Part shown: positions 6,149-10,866 of the stretch, piece after piece
Numbering within the stretch: the stretch's first letter is position 1
Layout of the letters: every line of letters begins with the position of its first letter
Assembly: GCA_019417975.1 (NCBI GenBank)
Contig: DYCT01000025.1
Span: forward strand, 1 to 10,866
Origin: Bacteroides sp.
GTDB taxonomy: Bacteria > Bacteroidota > Bacteroidia > Bacteroidales > Bacteroidaceae
Direction of reading: 5' to 3'
Length of the DNA stretch: 10,866 bases
The notes under the pieces: generated by a model
What the model saw: only the letters and a program-made list of their open reading frames with translations
What the model was told of the DNA's origin: nothing
The model's database searches: none
Made by a program: the position numbers and the translations under genes

Positions 6149-9100
6149 TCATAAGTTTTCTTGGCTTTTACGCATCTTACGGCGACGACGCTTCACACCA
6201 GTTCCTGCAAACATACAGTACAGTACCGGAACCAACACCAAAGTAAGCAAGGTAGATACGGTAAGACCACCAATCACAGAAATACCCATCGGTCGCCAAG
6301 TCTCAGCGCCTTGACCTGTACCGATAGCCATCGGCACCATACCTAAGATAGTGGTAAATGTAGTCATCAATACCGGACGCAAACGGCTCTTACCACCGTC
6401 CACTACTGACTGAATGATGGAGGAACCACGTTCACGGTTCAAGTTGATATAGTCTACCAACACAATACCGTTCTTCACAACGATACCCACCAGCATAATC
6501 ATACCAATCATTGAGATAACGTTCATCGTAGTACCTGTCATAAACAAGGCCATGAACACACCCGAGAATGAGAACGGCAATGCAAACATGATGATGAACG
6601 GATAAGTCAACGACTCAAACTGAGCAGCCATCACGATAAATACCAACAAGATGATAAGCACCATCAAGCTAAGCAAATCGGAGAATGACTCCTGCTGGTC
6701 TTCATACGAACCGGCCAACTTAATTGTCACACCTTGCGGAATGTCCATCTGAGCAATCTGTTCACGTACACCGGCTACCACCTTATCCATTGATTGACCC
6801 GAAACTACAGCTGTCACTGTATTGACACGTTCACGGTCTTTACGTTCAATGGTAGGAGGAGAAAAACGTTCTACTACTTTACCCAAGTCGCGGATACGAA
6901 TACCCTTGCCCTGATTGTTGTAAACCAAAATATTTTCGATAGCTTCTACACTTTCACGGTATTCTGGTGCATAAACCACACGGATATCATATTCTTCACC
7001 ATCTTCACGGTATTTAGACTGGATAGAACCATTGATACGATTACGTACATAAGCAGCAGCAGTCGACAGGTTCAGTCCGTTAGTAGCTAATTTCTCACGA
7101 TCGAAGTCGATTTGGAACTCCGGCTGATAATCACCACGGCTGATGGTGACATCGGCAGCACCTTTCACATTCTTCAAACGAGTTTTCAGTTCTTGAGCTA
7201 CTTTATCAGTCTCATCGAAACTATAGCCATAGATTTCCACATCAACGGTAGACTGTCCACCCATACTTCCGCCACGGTTACCACCTACGTTCACCTGGAA
7301 CTTCTTGACTTCCGGAATAACAGCCAAATCTTCACGCATCATTTCACAAATCTCCACGATACCACGCTTACGATCGCCCGGATCGGTCAAACGGATATTC
7401 ATAGTAATGATATGAGAACCGTTATCGCTCATTGATGCGAAAGTATTATCTGTATCAGCCTGACCTACTGTAAAGTTGCAGATACGCATTTCCGGATATT
7501 TCTCGGTCCATTCTTTCTGTACACGCATTGCCAAGTCACGTGTTATTTCAGTACGAGTACCTATCGGAGTCTGAATAGTTACACCGATACGACCATCGTC
7601 GGCAGTCGGGAAGAACTCAGTACCTACATATTTCACCAACACCATACTCGAAACAAAGAAGAGAAGTGCACCTACTACAACAACCGAACGATGGCGTACA
7701 GCCCAATTCAACAACTTGGCATAAACCACATCCAAAGCATCCAAGGCCTTCTGGATAGGTCCGTAAAGTACCGTAAACAGCTTGTTGTGCTTCGGATTCA
7801 ATCTCAACATCTGCGAACAAAGCATCGGAGTAAGTGAAAGGGCAGAAGTAGTAGAGATAATCATGATGATAGTTACCATCCATCCCAACTCCTTAAACAT
7901 TACACCCATCATACCCGGTACCATAGTCAAGGGGAAGAATACTGCCAACAGAGTAAGCGTAGAAGCGATTACAGAGATAGCCACCTCGTTGGTAGCATGC
8001 ACAGCAGCCTGTTTCGGGTCACTACCACGTTCGATATGTGTCGTCACGTTTTCCAAGACCACAATGGCATCGTCCACCACCATACCGATGGCAATAGAGA
8101 GTGACGACAGAGAAATAATATTCAACGTACTATTGGTAACAGCCAAATAGATGAACGAAGCAATCAAGGACAACGGAATCGTAATCAAGATGATGACAGT
8201 CGAACGCCAACGTCCCAAGAATAGGAATACCACCAATCCTACGAAAATCAAAGCATCGCGTACTGTCGCAGCCAACGAAGCAATGGTATTACGGATATTC
8301 TCCGAAGTATCCACAATGATACCCAACTTTACATCGGAAGGAAGATTGGCCTGAAGCGAAGGAAGTGCTTTCATTACCTTCTCAGAAATCTGTACAGAGT
8401 TGGCACCGGTCTGCTTTTGGATAACAATCATTGCACCTTGCACACCGTTGTTGTAAGTCATCTGTGTACGTTCCTCTACTGAGTCAACCACACGAGCCAC
8501 ATCTTTCAAATACACGTTCTTGCCATTGTAGCTACCTACAACAATTTTCTCCATCTCTTTGGCATCCTTAAACTCTCCTTCCACACGTACAGCGTAAGTT
8601 TCTGTACCTACATCGAAGTTACCGCCCGGGATATTCTTATTCTCAGCAGCAACCAGTGCCGAGATAGTTTCAATACTTAAGTTGAAAGCCTCCATGCGGA
8701 TAGGGTCCACATAGATTTGGATTTCACGCTGAGGAGCACCTGTCACAGAAACAGTACCTACTCCGCTGATACGTGCCAATGGGTTGGCTACTCCATCGTC
8801 CAAAATCTTATACAAAGCCGGCAAACTCTGGTCAGCCTGTACAGAAAGCAGACAGATAGGAATCATATCGGTACTAAACTTAAAGATGATTGGACTTTCA
8901 GAGTCGTCGGGCAAACTAGATTTTACCATTTCCAGTTTATCACGCACATCATTCGTCAATACATCGATATCTTCACCATATTCAAACTCCAATGTAATAA
9001 CAGAGATATTTTCACGTGAACTGGATTTGATATGTTTCAAGTTGCTTACCGTATTGAGCACATTCTCCATCGGACGCGATACGTTGTTCTCCACATCGGC

Positions 9101-9268
9101 TGCACTGGCACCCGGATAAGCAGTCATTACCATCAACGTATTGGTCTCAATGTCCGGATACAAGTCGATAGGCAATTTCTGCAAAGAGAAAAGTCCGAAT
9201 ATCACCACGGCCAAAAAGACCAGTGATGTCATAATAGGTCGTTTGACCGATCCTTCATATAAACTCAT
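6149..9268 (-). CDS. RND efflux permease, AcrB/MexB-like (HAE-1 type)
   Basis: This encodes 1039 residues, full length for the family. It is the proton-driven inner-membrane pump of a tripartite exporter. The N-terminus SVKRPIMTSLVFLAVVIFG is transmembrane segment 1. A large periplasmic loop (about 31-335) is followed by segments 2-6, a basic and hydrophobic middle, a second periplasmic loop (about 555-855) and segments 8-12. The proton-relay pair is visible as IGMVVDDAIVVLENV in segment 4 (D399, D400), and the matching Lys as VGIVVKNGIVLVDY in segment 10 (K932). The Asp-Asp pair and general likeness favour the drug or hydrophobe-exporting HAE-1 group over heavy-metal pumps, but the substrate cannot be read from the sequence. 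The end is a basic tail (KRRRRKMRK). The start has a purine-rich AGAAAGAG just upstream. It lies 15 bases after the fusion-protein gene. The stop is TGA. Confidence 0.95.
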   Translation of the reverse strand: MSLYEGSVKRPIMTSLVFLAVVIFGLFSLQKLPIDLYPDIETNTLMVMTAYPGASAADVENNVSRPMENVLNTVSNLKHIKSSSRENISVITLEFEYGEDIDVLTNDVRDKLEMVKSSLPDDSESPIIFKFSTDMIPICLLSVQADQSLPALYKILDDGVANPLARISGVGTVSVTGAPQREIQIYVDPIRMEAFNLSIETISALVAAENKNIPGGNFDVGTETYAVRVEGEFKDAKEMEKIVVGSYNGKNVYLKDVARVVDSVEERTQMTYNNGVQGAMIVIQKQTGANSVQISEKVMKALPSLQANLPSDVKLGIIVDTSENIRNTIASLAATVRDALIFVGLVVFLFLGRWRSTVIILITIPLSLIASFIYLAVTNSTLNIISLSSLSIAIGMVVDDAIVVLENVTTHIERGSDPKQAAVHATNEVAISVIASTLTLLAVFFPLTMVPGMMGVMFKELGWMVTIIMIISTTSALSLTPMLCSQMLRLNPKHNKLFTVLYGPIQKALDALDVVYAKLLNWAVRHRSVVVVGALLFFVSSMVLVKYVGTEFFPTADDGRIGVTIQTPIGTRTEITRDLAMRVQKEWTEKYPEMRICNFTVGQADTDNTFASMSDNGSHIITMNIRLTDPGDRKRGIVEICEMMREDLAVIPEVKKFQVNVGGNRGGSMGGQSTVDVEIYGYSFDETDKVAQELKTRLKNVKGAADVTISRGDYQPEFQIDFDREKLATNGLNLSTAAAYVRNRINGSIQSKYREDGEEYDIRVVYAPEYRESVEAIENILVYNNQGKGIRIRDLGKVVERFSPPTIERKDRERVNTVTAVVSGQSMDKVVAGVREQIAQMDIPQGVTIKLAGSYEDQQESFSDLLSLMVLIILLVFIVMAAQFESLTYPFIIMFALPFSFSGVFMALFMTGTTMNVISMIGMIMLVGIVVKNGIVLVDYINLNRERGSSIIQSVVDGGKSRLRPVLMTTFTTILGMVPMAIGTGQGAETWRPMGISVIGGLTVSTLLTLVLVPVLYCMFAGTGVKRRRRKMRKSQENL

Positions 9269-9283
9269 ACTCTTTCTGTTTTA

Positions 9284-10312
9284 TTATTTTTCAACTTCTA
9301 CTTCAAGTCCATCAGTCAAGCGAGACTGTCCGGCTATCACTACCTGAGCACCATTTTCCACACCCGATTTCAACTCATATTCAGTATCCATACGGCGACC
9401 CAATTCTACCTTTTGATATGACACCTTTCCGTCTTTATATACATATACGAAACGGTCGCCTGAACCAACTTGTTTTACAATAGCACGATCGGGCACTACA
9501 ACACGGTCCAATACCCCAAAGCTCAATGTCACACGTGCAAACATACCCGGACGTACACGCTGGTCGCGGTTGTTCAACAGCACTTCTACAGGGAATGTAC
9601 GTGTAGTAGGATCGATAGTCGGATAAATCAGATTAACCTTTCCGGTAAACTCTTCTTCACCATACACATCGAGTTTCACCGATGCGGTCATTCCCTTTTT
9701 CATATAAGCGTAATAACCTTCCGATACATTTACCAAGAGTTTTACCGGAGTGATTTGTTCAACAGTCAGTACCGGTGTACCTCCACTATACATATCACCG
9801 TTGTCGTAATTGCGTGCAGTAACGATTCCACTGATAGGACTTACCAAGTAAGTATTTTCCTCCAATGTTTTGTAAGCAGTTTCAGCCACATCAAGCTGAG
9901 TCTTCATGGCATCCCATTCCGATTTAGACACACCACCCACCTTATACAATTCATCCTTACGGTTGAATTCCATCTTAAGGTTGTCCAATTGTGCTTTCGA
10001 TTGGTTCAGATTAGAGACATCCATCTTTACCAACTTCTGTCCTTTCGAAACACGGTCGCCTACTTCTACAAAGATATGGTTGATACGTACCGGGCTCATT
10101 GGTGCGATATTGTTCTTCACGTCAGCTTCTACAGTAGCCGTAAAACTTTCCACTTGGTCTACCGGCTGTGTTTTCACCTCAGCAAGTTTCACTTTAACCT
10201 TTTCATTTTCCACTACAGTTTGGTTTTCAGCCTTTTTATCACCTCCGCCACAAGACATCAAGGTCAAGGCTGCGATAAACATCGCTACGTGTTTTTTGTC
10301 TAATCGTTTCAT
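9284..10312 (-). CDS. RND membrane fusion protein (AcrA/MexA-like lipoprotein)
   Basis: This encodes 342 residues from the ATG at 10312 (MKRLDKKHV). The frame also has an ATG at 10327 that would add MLEYN; the shorter start is preferred because it gives a normal basic n-region, a hydrophobic core (AMFIAALT) and the lipobox LMSC with Cys21. This is a periplasmic adaptor anchored by lipid that links the pump to the outer-membrane channel. Residues about 70-100 (VEVGDRVSKGQKLVKMD) and 155-185 (SPISGIVTARNYDNGD) form the two halves of the lipoyl domain. Between them is a short alpha-hairpin (about 98-152). A beta-barrel region follows (DPTTRTFPVEV, RVRPGMFARV), then a membrane-proximal region. 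It starts about 17 bases after the TolC-like stop (2 if the longer start is used), in the same operon. Confidence 0.93.
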   Translation of the reverse strand: MKRLDKKHVAMFIAALTLMSCGGGDKKAENQTVVENEKVKVKLAEVKTQPVDQVESFTATVEADVKNNIAPMSPVRINHIFVEVGDRVSKGQKLVKMDVSNLNQSKAQLDNLKMEFNRKDELYKVGGVSKSEWDAMKTQLDVAETAYKTLEENTYLVSPISGIVTARNYDNGDMYSGGTPVLTVEQITPVKLLVNVSEGYYAYMKKGMTASVKLDVYGEEEFTGKVNLIYPTIDPTTRTFPVEVLLNNRDQRVRPGMFARVTLSFGVLDRVVVPDRAIVKQVGSGDRFVYVYKDGKVSYQKVELGRRMDTEYELKSGVENGAQVVIAGQSRLTDGLEVEVEK

Positions 10313-10328
10313 ATTATATTCTAACATA

Positions 10329-10866
10329 TTATTTTTTATCTGAATTATTCAATGCATTTACTCTTTCGTCTCCGTGACCCAGAACCTTATCCATATCAGC
10401 TTTCGCTACCAGATAATCGTAGATAGACTGATTATAAACCAATTCTGCTTGTGTAAGAGCCACTTCAGAGTTGTTCAATTCCAAAATAGTACCATTACCC
10501 ACTTCGTAACGTTTTTCAGCAATAGTGCGTCCTTTTTGAGCCTGCATCACGGCTTCTTTGTTGCTGACTACCTGCTCGGTGCTTGCTGCCATATTGTCTT
10601 TATAGCTTTGTACCTGCATATTAAGTTGGCGTTCCACATTAGCACGATTGTCTTTCAACTGCTCCAACTGAATCTTTGTCTGTTTAGTTTTTGTAAAGTT
10701 AGAGGCTTTAAATAAAGGAATTGACAAGCTCAATCCAAAAGTCGAATAAGGATACCAACGATAGTGAGCCATCTTAAAGTCATTGTTGAGCGACATATAC
10801 ATATAATTAAATGAAGCACCCAAGGTCGGCAAGAAGTTGGCACGTTGTATTTTCAAATTACGTTCC
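10329..10866 (-). CDS. TolC-like outer-membrane efflux factor, C-terminal part (5' end outside window)
   Basis: The frame runs off the right edge, so only the last 178 residues are visible, about 40 percent of a usual 430-480-residue protein. The visible part begins ERNLKIQRANFLPTLGASFN, the typical start of the second half-repeat of OEP/TolC proteins. A strand pair follows (STFGLSLSIPLFKA), then long helices for the periplasmic tunnel (QLEQLKDNRANVERQLNMQ and QAQKGRTIAEKRYEVGNGT) and the family motif LELNNSEVALTQAELVYNQ. It would be the outer-membrane and periplasm-spanning channel of the pump. The TTG at 10856 is an internal Leu codon, not a start. It is the most upstream gene of the operon that can be seen; the operon promoter and any regulator are outside the window. 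Confidence 0.93.
   Translation of the reverse strand, partial: ERNLKIQRANFLPTLGASFNYMYMSLNNDFKMAHYRWYPYSTFGLSLSIPLFKASNFTKTKQTKIQLEQLKDNRANVERQLNMQVQSYKDNMAASTEQVVSNKEAVMQAQKGRTIAEKRYEVGNGTILELNNSEVALTQAELVYNQSIYDYLVAKADMDKVLGHGDERVNALNNSDKK

Noticed and set aside
6149..9268. Heavy-metal (CusA-like) RND pump suggested by the PII-like neighbour
   Set aside because: Segment 4 carries the Asp-Asp relay typical of HAE-1 pumps and the overall sequence looks AcrB/MexB-like; the neighbour alone is not enough to call a metal pump.
9470..10303. Long plus-strand open frame opposite the membrane fusion protein gene
   Set aside because: It has 277 codons but is antisense to a well-supported gene. Its translation is rich in His, Tyr, Phe and Cys with no recognisable domain, as expected of a shadow frame.

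Overview
The window looks like chromosomal DNA of a Bacteroidales bacterium, most likely Bacteroides or a close relative. Three things point there. The genes themselves (a malic enzyme with a fused phosphotransacetylase-like tail, a receiver/PPDK_N fusion, a TolC-MFP-RND-PII-like cluster) look like Bacteroidetes versions. Good Shine-Dalgarno sequences are scarce. Two intergenic sites match the Bacteroidetes promoter pattern TTTG-N19/20-TAnnTTTG. I see no rRNA, tRNA, CRISPR array, insertion sequence or prophage gene, and no gene-free stretch longer than 300 bases.

Left part, plus strand (1-2700): the C-terminal part of an NADP-type malic enzyme (maeB); a very strong hairpin; a small two-helix membrane protein; a well-formed promoter; then a two-gene unit. 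Its first gene encodes a lipoprotein whose expected lipobox cysteine codon is TGA, so it reads as interrupted exactly at the acylation site. Its second gene encodes an intact outer-membrane beta-barrel protein. A bidirectional terminator lies where this unit converges with the next gene.

Middle, minus strand (2712-5795): a 986-residue protein carrying a degenerate receiver domain, an apparently complete receiver domain and a PPDK/PEP-synthase-type ATP-grasp domain. It lacks both the phosphohistidine swivelling domain and the PEP/pyruvate barrel of real PEP synthase. It has its own promoter candidate and sits downstream of the efflux operon's terminator.

Right part, minus strand (5837-10866): an efflux operon transcribed right to left. 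The order is TolC-like outer-membrane factor (5' end beyond the window), lipoprotein membrane fusion protein, HAE-1-type RND pump, and a 97-residue PII-like protein, with gaps of only about 15-20 bases, closed by an intrinsic terminator. The first three genes would form a tripartite pump across the envelope. The fourth is a candidate cytoplasmic sensor or regulator of it.

The points most worth a second look are the TGA at the lipobox cysteine, the stripped-down receiver/ATP-grasp fusion, and the PII-like protein with a His/Cys-containing loop fused into the RND operon.
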